A DNA stretch of 13,098 nucleotides from Actinomycetes bacterium (GTDB lineage: Bacteria; Actinomycetota; Actinomycetes; Actinomycetales; Demequinaceae), in NCBI GenBank assembly GCA_023428185.1, contig JAEYYZ010000088.1, forward strand, positions 1 through 13,098, given 5' to 3'. This document shows, in pieces, positions 1 to 6,479 of the stretch. Under the pieces are notes generated by a model that saw only the letters and a program-made list of their open reading frames with translations, searched no databases and had not been told where the DNA came from. A program made the translations under genes and the position numbers. Numbering within the stretch: position 1 is the stretch's first letter; every line of letters begins with the position of its first letter.

Positions 1-39
1 TGGGACTTCGACTAAGCGCCCCGTGGGGTTTGCCCACCA

Positions 40-71
40 ACAAGAAAAGGCCCTCATTGATGAGGACCTTT
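40..71 (-). terminator. Intrinsic terminator downstream of tRNA-Leu
   Basis: Read on the minus strand, 71-61 and 56-46 form an 11-bp stem with one G-U wobble around a four-base loop (57-60). The stem is followed by a T-rich stretch (45-40 on the minus strand). It starts only 5 bases past the encoded CCA end of the tRNA, as expected for a tRNA transcription unit ending here. The tract after the stem is interrupted (about TTCTTG), so termination strength is uncertain. Confidence 0.75.
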
Positions 72-76
72 CACCT

Positions 77-162
77 TGGTGCGCGAGGGGGGATTTGAAC
101 CCCCACGCCCTTTCGGACACTGGCACCTGAAGCCAGCGCGTCTGCCGTTCCGCCACTCGCGC
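77..162 (-). tRNA. tRNA-Leu (anticodon CAG)
   Basis: The minus strand folds as a class II tRNA. The 7-bp acceptor stem pairs GCGCGAG with CTCGCGC, followed by discriminator A and an encoded CCA (77-79). The anticodon stem CTGGC/GCCAG encloses the loop TTCAGGT, whose middle triplet is CAG (plus positions 127-129), reading the leucine codon CUG. A long variable arm with a GAAA loop and a T arm of five G-C pairs around TTCAAAT are both present, typical of leucine tRNAs. The gene is 86 nt with CCA. It is transcribed away from fhaA. I recall a tRNA-Leu (leuT) beside fhaA in mycobacteria too, so this may be a conserved actinobacterial arrangement, but I have not checked that. Confidence 0.97.
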
Positions 163-172
163 GCGCCGGGCA

Positions 173-178
173 AGACTA
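173..178 (-). promoter_or_regulatory. Candidate -10 element of the tRNA-Leu promoter
   Basis: On the minus strand 178-173 reads TAGTCT, which fits the actinobacterial TAnnnT -10 pattern and lies 10 bases before the mature tRNA 5' end (162). That would give a short 5' leader for RNase P to remove. I see no good -35 at 16-18 bp spacing; the bases there (about 196-201) overlap the candidate fhaA -10 on the other strand. Confidence 0.4.
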
Positions 179-197
179 GCACGCGGGCCCTCCACGT

Positions 198-203
198 TAC
201 GAT
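198..203 (+). promoter_or_regulatory. Candidate -10 of a leaderless fhaA promoter
   Basis: TACGAT at 198-203 fits TAnnnT and ends 7 bases before the fhaA ATG (211), so transcription would begin at or next to the start codon. No Shine-Dalgarno-like sequence precedes that ATG, which agrees with leaderless translation, common in Actinobacteria. No clear -35 is visible. This would be the main promoter of the fhaA-to-pknA block, since every later junction is an overlap or a few bases. Confidence 0.45.
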
Positions 204-210
204 TCCGTAT

Positions 211-918
211 ATGGGTGTACTCGACCGATTCGAAAAGGGCGTCGAGAACGTCATGCAGACTGCGTTCGCCAAGACGTTCCGTTCCGGCGTCAAGCCGGTT
301 GAACTCGCAGGGGCTCTCAAAAAGGAAGCCGACGCGCGAGCCGCCGTTGTGGACCGCAATCGCACCTTGGTCCCCAACGAGTACGCGATCGCCCTCAGTC
401 CCGCCGATCTCGCCACACTGCAAGAGTGGGGAGACGACGTACTGGCTCGCGAACTGGAAGAGACACTCCAGGATCACGCCACTCGGCAGCGCTACAGCTT
501 TGTCGGTCAAGTCGCAGTGAAGTTCACTGAAGACGAGTCACTACCTACCGGGAGGTACTCCGTGACATCCCGTTCCACGCGCGGCCCTGTGGCGCCAGCC
601 ACTGCCAAGAACCCCAACTCGCGTTACCCCTTGCTCGACATCGACGGCCGGCGCTACAACCTCACGGGCAAGTCCACTGTCATTGGGCGAGGCTCTGAGG
701 CGGACATCGTGGTGGATGACACCGGGGTGAGCCGGCGGCACATTAAGTTTGACGTGACGGAATACGGCACCATCCTCACGGACATGGGTTCCACCAATGG
801 CACTTTCGTTGAAGACCAGCGCATCAAGGAGGTGACGCTGCTCGACGGGAATGCGATCACCATTGGTCGCACCACCATCATGTATTGGGACGGCTTGCCA
901 TCCGACGAGGAGGCGTAA
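211..918 (+). CDS. fhaA: FhaA, DUF3662 plus FHA domain signalling adaptor
   Basis: A cytoplasmic phosphothreonine-reading adaptor of 235 residues. Residues about 1-120 match the FhaA N-terminal domain (DUF3662 type, opening MGVLDRFEKGVENVM). A short linker leads to a C-terminal FHA domain at about 138-230, with the G159-R160-G161 strand, the S174-R-R-H177 phosphopeptide-binding motif and N196-G197. In mycobacteria FhaA binds phosphorylated partners of the PknA/PknB system, including the MviN/MurJ pseudokinase module, and restrains wall synthesis; the same role is inferred here. The M. tuberculosis protein is about 527 residues with a long low-complexity linker, so this is the compact form. 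The frame stays open back to 76, but that part lies antisense to the tRNA, so ATG 211 is the start. First gene of the cluster. Confidence 0.93.
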   Translation: MGVLDRFEKGVENVMQTAFAKTFRSGVKPVELAGALKKEADARAAVVDRNRTLVPNEYAIALSPADLATLQEWGDDVLARELEETLQDHATRQRYSFVGQVAVKFTEDESLPTGRYSVTSRSTRGPVAPATAKNPNSRYPLLDIDGRRYNLTGKSTVIGRGSEADIVVDDTGVSRRHIKFDVTEYGTILTDMGSTNGTFVEDQRIKEVTLLDGNAITIGRTTIMYWDGLPSDEEA

Positions 919-921
919 GCG

Positions 922-1443
922 ATGAGCCAGCTGTCACTCACGTTGTTGCGCACCGGGTTCTTGGTGTTGCTGTGGGTGCTCGTGCTGAGCGCTATTGGCG
1001 TTTTGCGATCGGATTTGTACGGCACTCGGGTGACGTCCCGCGGCCGCGGCCTCACCGCTCGTCGCAGGCCCGATGCCAGGGCTGAGAAACTCGCTTCCCC
1101 AGCGCGGTCCTCCACCGGCATCAAGACCGGGGCCATCTCCACTCGCGAGAAGGTGGCTGCTCATGTGGCCGTCACGGCGGGTCCGCTCAAGGGCACCACC
1201 ATTCCCTTGGGTTCCGCTCCCATATTGGTGGGCCGTTCGCCCACGTGCACGCTCGTGATCGACGACGACTACTGCTCCTCCAAGCATTGCCGCATCTACC
1301 CCGATGGTGATGCCTGGTTTGTTGAAGACCTCGGCTCCACCAACGGCACGTTCCTGGGCAACCAAAAGGTGGAAGAGCCCGTGATGTTCCGGCCAGGTGA
1401 GCGCATCCGCATTGGCGCCACCATGCTGGAGTTGAGAACCTGA
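922..1443 (+). CDS. fhaB: FhaB/FipA, membrane-anchored FHA domain protein
   Basis: A 173-residue protein with one N-terminal membrane segment (about 6-28), a basic linker rich in Arg and Ser (about 30-80), and an FHA domain at about 80-170. FHA residues are visible: G104-R105-S106, S119-S-K-H122 and S139-T-N-G142. It should sit on the cytoplasmic face of the membrane and bind phosphothreonine on PknA/PknB substrates. The M. tuberculosis homologue FhaB (FipA) is linked to FtsZ and FtsQ at the division site. A strong ribosome site, GAGGAGG at 907-913, lies 8 bases before ATG 922, inside the end of fhaA. The stop shares one base with the pstP start (TGATG), indicating translational coupling. Confidence 0.93.
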   Translation: MSQLSLTLLRTGFLVLLWVLVLSAIGVLRSDLYGTRVTSRGRGLTARRRPDARAEKLASPARSSTGIKTGAISTREKVAAHVAVTAGPLKGTTIPLGSAPILVGRSPTCTLVIDDDYCSSKHCRIYPDGDAWFVEDLGSTNGTFLGNQKVEEPVMFRPGERIRIGATMLELRT

Positions 1444-2642
1444 TGTATCTGACCTTGACCTTCGCCGCCCGCTCCGACGTGGGCTTGGTGCGTGCAAACA
1501 ATCAGGACTCCGGTTTTGCGGGCCCGCACCTCTTGGTTGTCGCCGATGGCATGGGCGGCGCGGCGGGCGGTGACATTGCATCGTCCATTGCCGTGGGAAG
1601 GCTCGCTGCGCTCGAAGGCGAGGGTCTTGGTCCAGACGAGGCACTCGACGAACTGAAGACCGCTGTCGCCGAGGCTCACGCAGAGATCGTGGCCCGAGCT
1701 CACAACGATCCGGAGCTCTCGGGACTAGGCACTACCGTGACCGCCTTGCTGCGTTCCGGCACCACCTTGGCCATGGCGCACATCGGTGACTCCCGCGGAT
1801 ACTTGTTGCGCGACGGTGAACTAGACCAAATCACCACTGACCACTCATTTGTGCAGCACTTAGTGGACACGGGACGCCTGTCGCTCGCCGATGCCGAGAA
1901 CCACCCCAAGCGATCCATGCTCTTGCGCGTGCTGGGTGACATCGACGCCGATGTGCCCGTGGACATCTCAGTACGAGAAGTCCGCGCGGGTGATCGTTAC
2001 CTCTTGTGCTCCGACGGTCTGTCCGGTGTGGTGAGCAGGGCCACCATCCACCAAACCTTGGTGGAAGTGGAAGATCCTGGCGATTGCGCGGACGCGCTTA
2101 TGGCCCTGGCGCTCGCTGCGGGTGCTCCGGACAACGTGACGTGCATCGTAGGCGATGCCGTAGACATCGATGCTTCGCCCACGGAGGCAGGGCGTTCGGT
2201 GTCCCCGCAAGTGGTGGGAAGCGCGGCCAAAGACCGGCATCGTCCCAGCAGGGGCTCAGACAGTCCTGCTGGCCGAGCCGCCAAACTCGCTCGAACCGAA
2301 GCAGACGACGAGGACGAGACCGACAACAGGACGTGGTGGTTGAAGGCTCGTGCCTGGTTGTTGCCGCTCGCCGTCCTCGTTAGCTTGTTGCTCGCACTGT
2401 GGGGTGGCTACGCGTGGACCCAAACCCAGTACTTTGTGGGCGCCAACGGGGACTATGTCGCCATCTACCGGGGCATCCCTCAGTCGCTCGGTTCTATGGA
2501 CTTGCACACCTTGGTACAAACCTCGGACATCGAGCTGGACCAGCTCGAGCCCTTTGAGCGCGAACGCATTGATGCGGCCATCCGCGTGCCCACCCTGGAT
2601 GAGGCTCGCAAGATAGTTTCCGGCTTGGAAGACGAGACCTAA
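1443..2642 (+). CDS. pstP: PstP, PP2C-family Ser/Thr protein phosphatase
   Basis: The phosphatase that reverses PknA/PknB phosphorylation. Residues about 5-240 form a PP2C domain with metal ligands in place: D35-G36 in ADGMGG, GDSRG, S190-D191-G192 and D230-N231. A charged linker (about 240-300) leads to one membrane segment (about 303-325) and a short outside tail of about 74 residues. The M. tuberculosis enzyme is about 514 residues, so the outer part is shorter here. ATG 1443 gives the family's usual opening (AARSDVGLVR). The N-terminal motif reads NNQD rather than NNED; from memory this is a common variant in Actinobacteria. The stop overlaps the rodA start by one base (TAATG). Confidence 0.95.
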   Translation: MYLTLTFAARSDVGLVRANNQDSGFAGPHLLVVADGMGGAAGGDIASSIAVGRLAALEGEGLGPDEALDELKTAVAEAHAEIVARAHNDPELSGLGTTVTALLRSGTTLAMAHIGDSRGYLLRDGELDQITTDHSFVQHLVDTGRLSLADAENHPKRSMLLRVLGDIDADVPVDISVREVRAGDRYLLCSDGLSGVVSRATIHQTLVEVEDPGDCADALMALALAAGAPDNVTCIVGDAVDIDASPTEAGRSVSPQVVGSAAKDRHRPSRGSDSPAGRAAKLARTEADDEDETDNRTWWLKARAWLLPLAVLVSLLLALWGGYAWTQTQYFVGANGDYVAIYRGIPQSLGSMDLHTLVQTSDIELDQLEPFERERIDAAIRVPTLDEARKIVSGLEDET

Positions 2643-3988
2643 TGGCTACCGTCTCGGCGCTCACCGTGCGGGTGGGCCGCGGTGCGGAGGCGGTACTGCT
2701 GGGGATTGCGGTAGCCATCGGCGTAGGCGCCCGCGCTTTTGTTGATGCCAACGCGGGCACGGGCATCGGGGTGAGCCTCGCGGTATATGCGGTGGCCCTC
2801 ACGCTCGCCGCCGTGGGGGCGCACATTTTGTTGCGGTTGCGGGCCCCCTGGGCAGATCCCGTGCTGTTGCCTGCCGTGTTCGCGCTCAATGCCTTAGGAC
2901 TCGCACTCATACACCGCGTGGACTTGGCCTATGCCAGCCGAGGGCGCGAGACCCACTTCGCTGACACACAAATTGTGTGGGCAGTGATCGGGATCATCGT
3001 GGCCATGTTTGTGGTGGGGTTGTTGCGCGACCACCGCCTCCTGAGGCGTTACACCTATACCGCAGGCGTGGTGGGCATCGTGCTGCTCCTGCTCCCCCTG
3101 GTACCTGGGCTGGGGCGCGAGGTCAACGGCGCGCAAATCTGGATCTCGGTCTTTGGCAAGTCTGCGCAGCCCGGTGAGTTCGCAAAGATCGCGTTCGTGG
3201 TGTTCTTTGCGGGTTACCTCGTTACCAACAGGGACACTCTTGCTCTGGCCGGTCCCAAGATTTTGGGGATGCGGTTTCCTAGGGCGCGGGACATGGGTCC
3301 CATCTTGGTGGTGTGGGCTACGGCGCTGGTGGTGCAAATCTACGAGCGCGACCTCGGCGCCTCCCTACTGTTCTTTGGCGTATTTGTGGCGATGCTCTAC
3401 GTGGCGACAGAGCGGTTGTCATGGGTAGTGGTGGGTTTGAGCCTCTTCACTGTGGGCGCAGTGTTTGCGGGCACAGTATTTGGCCATGTGGGTACGCGGT
3501 ACAGCGCATGGCTCAACGCGCTTGATCCCGTGGTCTACGAAAAAGGACTGTCCTACCAGTTGGTCCAAGGGCTGTTTGGTATGGCATCGGGCGGGCTCTT
3601 TGGCACGGGACTAGGTGAGGGTTCCCCGGGCCTCATCCCGTATGCGGAGTCCGACTTCATCATTGCCACCTTGGGTGAAGAGTTAGGCCTCACCGGACTG
3701 CTGGCCATCCTCACTCTGTACGTGATCATCGTGCAAAGAGCCATGCGCGCAGCCATTGGTGTGCGTGACGGGTTTGGGAAACTCATGGCTGCGGGCCTGG
3801 GATTTGCCATGGCGTTGCAGGTCTTCGTGGTGGTGGGCGGCGTCACTCGCGTGATCCCGTTGACGGGCATCACCACCCCCTTCCTCGCTTTTGGTGGGTC
3901 CTCGCTCATCGCCAACTGGATAGTGGTGGCGCTCTTGCTGAGAATTTCCGATCAAGCACGTCGCAGTGCCGGGGAGGTGACCCCGTGA
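2642..3988 (+). CDS. rodA: RodA/FtsW-type peptidoglycan glycosyltransferase (SEDS family)
   Basis: A 448-residue polytopic membrane protein of the SEDS family, which polymerises lipid II into glycan strands. It is hydrophobic throughout, with roughly ten to twelve membrane segments. Family marks are NGAQIWI followed by QPGEFAKI, the catalytic aspartate D237 in ERDLG, the loop YAESDFIIATLGEELG, and the C-terminal ITTPFLAFGGSS. It is immediately followed by its expected partner, a class B PBP, with a GTGA overlap, matching the RodA-PbpA pair of mycobacteria. RodA and FtsW cannot be fully separated by eye. The syntenic place next to pbpA and pknA supports RodA, while a division FtsW is usually in the mur/fts cluster. 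Confidence 0.92.
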   Translation: MATVSALTVRVGRGAEAVLLGIAVAIGVGARAFVDANAGTGIGVSLAVYAVALTLAAVGAHILLRLRAPWADPVLLPAVFALNALGLALIHRVDLAYASRGRETHFADTQIVWAVIGIIVAMFVVGLLRDHRLLRRYTYTAGVVGIVLLLLPLVPGLGREVNGAQIWISVFGKSAQPGEFAKIAFVVFFAGYLVTNRDTLALAGPKILGMRFPRARDMGPILVVWATALVVQIYERDLGASLLFFGVFVAMLYVATERLSWVVVGLSLFTVGAVFAGTVFGHVGTRYSAWLNALDPVVYEKGLSYQLVQGLFGMASGGLFGTGLGEGSPGLIPYAESDFIIATLGEELGLTGLLAILTLYVIIVQRAMRAAIGVRDGFGKLMAAGLGFAMALQVFVVVGGVTRVIPLTGITTPFLAFGGSSLIANWIVVALLLRISDQARRSAGEVTP

Positions 3989-5448
3989 ACGAACCGATTA
4001 GGCGACTCTCAGTAGTGGCCCTTGTTATGTTCCTGGCACTCATGGTGTCCTCGTCGTGGATCCAGTTTGTTCAAGCCGCCGATCTCAATGCAGACAACCG
4101 CAACGTGCGTACTTTGTATCGCGAGTTTGGCGCGTTCCGAGGGCCCTTTGTGGTGAGCGGTGAGTCGGTGGTGTACTCCGTGCCTGTCGACACCCCATTC
4201 AACTATCAGCGCACCTACGCCAATGGGCCTCTGTACTCCCACGTCATTGGCTACTTCTCCATTGGGCCTGGTCGCTCCGGGCTTGAAGACACGCAGAACA
4301 CTTTGCTCAACGGCTCGGCGGATTCCCTGTTCTGGACCCGATTGGGCGACTTGTTTGCTGGCAAGGAACAGCAAGGCGCGTCCATGGAGCTCACGCTCGA
4401 CGCCACCCTCCAGCAAGTAGCGCACGATTCGTTGGGCGACCAACGTGGCGCCGTCGTGGCATTGGACCCCCGCACCGGCGCAATCCTGGCGATGGTCTCG
4501 CACCCTACATATGATCCCGCGGCGCTTGCCGTCCACTCGTCTGCGGAGGCAAACCGAAGTTATCAAGCCCTGGTGGCCGATGACACGGATCCCCTCATCA
4601 ATCGGGCCATCGGCGGGGACACGTACCCCCCTGGTTCAACCTTCAAGTTGATAGTGGCGGCGGCAGCGCTTGAATCCGGGATCACCCCAGACACGATGCT
4701 CTACGCGCCTCAAGAGCTCCCGCTGCCGGGAACAAGCATTGGCATCAGCAACTTTGGTGGTGCCCCGTGTTCGGGTACCGACCAAGTGAGCCTTGCCGAG
4801 GCACTTCGCATCTCCTGCAACACAGCCTTCGCTGACCTGGGGATGGACCTTGGGTGGGGAGTGGTGCAGCGCACGGCCGATGCGTTTGGCTGGGAAGAGT
4901 CCATTGAGATCCCTATGGGCGTCACGGCGTCGCGCTTGCCAGGCGAACCCAACGAGCCCCAAGTGGCGATGTCTAGCATCGGGCAATTTGATGTCCGTGC
5001 CACGCCACTGCAAATGGCCATGGTGGCCGCAGCCATTGGCAATGACGGTGTGCTGATGAAGCCCTACCTTGTGCAAGTGGCTCGCGCCCCCGACCTCAGC
5101 GTTCTCGAATCCACGTCCCCCGAGGTCTACAAGACCGCACTGTCCGCACAGAACGCGCAACTTCTTCAGCGCATGATGGTGGGAGTGGTGGAGAACGGCA
5201 CAGGAAGGGCCGCGCAGATTCCCGGCATTGAGGTGGCAGGTAAGACCGGCACTGCCGAAACGGGACTCGACACCGCCCCCCACACGTGGTTTGTGGCTTT
5301 CGCTCCCGCTGACGATCCGGTCATCGCCATAGCCGTAGTGGTGGAGAATGGCGGAAGCCTTGGCGGCGACGGCACAGGTGGCGCGGTAGCGGCACCGATA
5401 GCTAGGGCAGTGATGCAGGCGCGACTCGAGCAGGTGGGGCTCTCATGA
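3985..5448 (+). CDS. pbpA: PbpA, class B penicillin-binding protein (transpeptidase)
   Basis: A 487-residue class B PBP, close to the 491 of M. tuberculosis PbpA. A membrane anchor at about 8-30 is followed by a short dimerisation region and the transpeptidase domain from about 130. The active-site motifs are intact: S218-T-F-K221 (nucleophile), S277-C278-N279 and K420-T-G422. It crosslinks glycan strands made by the neighbouring SEDS protein, outside the membrane. The start is GTG 3985, overlapping the rodA stop by 4 nt, with a strong GGGGAGGTGA just upstream. No PASTA domain is present, which separates it from PonA2/PBP2x-like proteins. Its product is the outer partner in the RodA-PbpA wall synthase. 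Confidence 0.95.
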   Translation: MNEPIRRLSVVALVMFLALMVSSSWIQFVQAADLNADNRNVRTLYREFGAFRGPFVVSGESVVYSVPVDTPFNYQRTYANGPLYSHVIGYFSIGPGRSGLEDTQNTLLNGSADSLFWTRLGDLFAGKEQQGASMELTLDATLQQVAHDSLGDQRGAVVALDPRTGAILAMVSHPTYDPAALAVHSSAEANRSYQALVADDTDPLINRAIGGDTYPPGSTFKLIVAAAALESGITPDTMLYAPQELPLPGTSIGISNFGGAPCSGTDQVSLAEALRISCNTAFADLGMDLGWGVVQRTADAFGWEESIEIPMGVTASRLPGEPNEPQVAMSSIGQFDVRATPLQMAMVAAAIGNDGVLMKPYLVQVARAPDLSVLESTSPEVYKTALSAQNAQLLQRMMVGVVENGTGRAAQIPGIEVAGKTGTAETGLDTAPHTWFVAFAPADDPVIAIAVVVENGGSLGGDGTGGAVAAPIARAVMQARLEQVGLS

Positions 5449-6416
5449 TGCACCTCAATCCAGGGACCACCCTGGGGGGCAGATACGTCCTCAATTCTTT
5501 GCTTGCCGTGGGCGGCATGGGCGAAGTGTGGCGTGCCACCGACAGCGAACTTGATCGCAACGTAGCGGTGAAGGTGCTCAAAGAGGGCGGTCACGACAGC
5601 GAGGTGTTCCTCAAGCGCTTCCGCAACGAGGCGCGCAATGCTGCCGGCCTCATGCACACCAACATTGCCCAAGTCTTCGACTACGGTGACCAAGAAGGCA
5701 CCGCCTACCTCGTGATGGAGCTGGTGGATGGCGAGCCGATGTCGTCCATCTTGGAACGAGAGACCACGCTCGCCGAGAAGCGCTTGGTGTCGATGATGAT
5801 CGATACGTGCCGCGGCCTTCATGCGGCGCACCTGGCAAAGATCATCCACCGCGATATCAAGCCCGGCAACCTGTTGGTCCAAGCGGACGACACTGTCAAG
5901 ATCACCGACTTTGGAGTGTCGAGAAGCCAAGACCAAACTACGCTCACCGCTACCGGCATGGTCATGGGAACCGCGCAGTACTTGGCACCTGAGCTCGCGC
6001 TAGGAAAGCCCGCTACGCCGATGTCGGACCTGTATGCGCTGGGAATCATCGCGTACGAGTCCGTGGTGGGAAAGCGGCCATTCACTGCCGCCACTCCCGT
6101 GGATATAGCCATTGCCCAGGTCAATGAGGAAGTACCGCCCCTGCCCGATTCGGTGTCACCCGGGCTGGCGGCGCTCATCATGGACCTCTTGGAGAAGAGT
6201 CCCCGCAAGCGGCCAAAGTCCGCAGCTGAACTCGAGGAGATTCTCACCAACCTTCACATTCCCACCGAAGCCGAACTGAAGGTACGTGCACAAGGAGCCC
6301 CCGAAACCATCGAGCCGCGCAGGCAAGGAGGCGCCCCCAAGCGCGCGATGCCGCCATCCGTGGCGCCAAAGAGTTACCGACCCAGGCCCGATGCTGCTCC
6401 AAAACGGCCCTGGTAG
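5445..6416 (+). CDS. pknA: PknA-like Ser/Thr protein kinase lacking a membrane segment
   Basis: A Hanks-type kinase of 323 residues. The kinase domain (about 12-268) has K43 (VAVKVLK), the catalytic loop H135-R136-D137-IKPGN, DFGVS, and an activation loop with TATGMVMGTAQYLAPE, closely like M. tuberculosis PknA. The glycine loop is A21-V-G-G-M-G; the Ala in place of the first Gly also occurs in mycobacterial PknA. After the kinase comes a basic, proline-rich tail of about 50 residues ending PKRPW, and then the stop. There is no hydrophobic segment, whereas mycobacterial PknA (about 431 residues) is membrane-anchored. The start is ATG 5445 (ATGA overlap with pbpA); a second ATG at 5448 is equally possible. 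A cytoplasmic or peripheral kinase is inferred. Confidence 0.92.
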   Translation: MMHLNPGTTLGGRYVLNSLLAVGGMGEVWRATDSELDRNVAVKVLKEGGHDSEVFLKRFRNEARNAAGLMHTNIAQVFDYGDQEGTAYLVMELVDGEPMSSILERETTLAEKRLVSMMIDTCRGLHAAHLAKIIHRDIKPGNLLVQADDTVKITDFGVSRSQDQTTLTATGMVMGTAQYLAPELALGKPATPMSDLYALGIIAYESVVGKRPFTAATPVDIAIAQVNEEVPPLPDSVSPGLAALIMDLLEKSPRKRPKSAAELEEILTNLHIPTEAELKVRAQGAPETIEPRRQGGAPKRAMPPSVAPKSYRPRPDAAPKRPW

Positions 6417-6479
6417 GGCAGTCTGCGACAATAATCCGTGAGTAGTGGATTGACACCACGACAGTGAAGGACTTTTGAG
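6417..6479 (+). promoter_or_regulatory. pknA-pknB intergenic gap with possible promoter and short leader ORF
   Basis: At 63 bp this is the only real gap in block 1. It contains an A/T-rich GACAATAAT (6427-6435) that could serve as a -10 region. A GTG at 6438 lies just after it and opens a 9-codon frame ending TGA at 6465-6467, which touches the pknB ribosome site GAAGGA (6466-6471, 8 bases before ATG 6480). No matching -35 is seen. The picture suggests separate or attenuated control of pknB, but the promoter match is weak. Confidence 0.3.

Noticed and set aside
23..37. Small hairpin GTGGG-N5-CCCAC near the left edge
   Set aside because: The stem is only 5 bp with no T-tract on either side, and no upstream gene is visible to which it could belong.
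77..162. tRNA-Leu as a possible integration site for a mobile element
   Set aside because: No integrase, no repeat of the tRNA 3' end and no shift in gene style is seen. The fhaA side carries core genes and the tRNA's own terminator is intact.
1494..1514. NNQD in place of NNED near the PstP N-terminus
   Set aside because: From memory this is common among actinobacterial PstP proteins, and the metal-binding aspartates D35, D191 and D230 are intact.
934..1644. Long minus-strand open frame (236 codons) across fhaB and pstP, and similar antisense frames at 4636-5283 and 5166-5936
   Set aside because: These mirror well-recognised plus-strand genes in GC-rich DNA, have Arg/His/Pro-rich compositions, and show no domain or start signal.
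5505..5522. Ala instead of the first Gly in the PknA glycine-rich loop
   Set aside because: M. tuberculosis PknA also has an Ala there, so it is a family trait rather than a sign of inactivation.
6450..6455. A perfect TTGACA before pknB
   Set aside because: The bases 16-18 bp downstream (about 6472-6479) do not resemble a -10 element, so it is probably chance.
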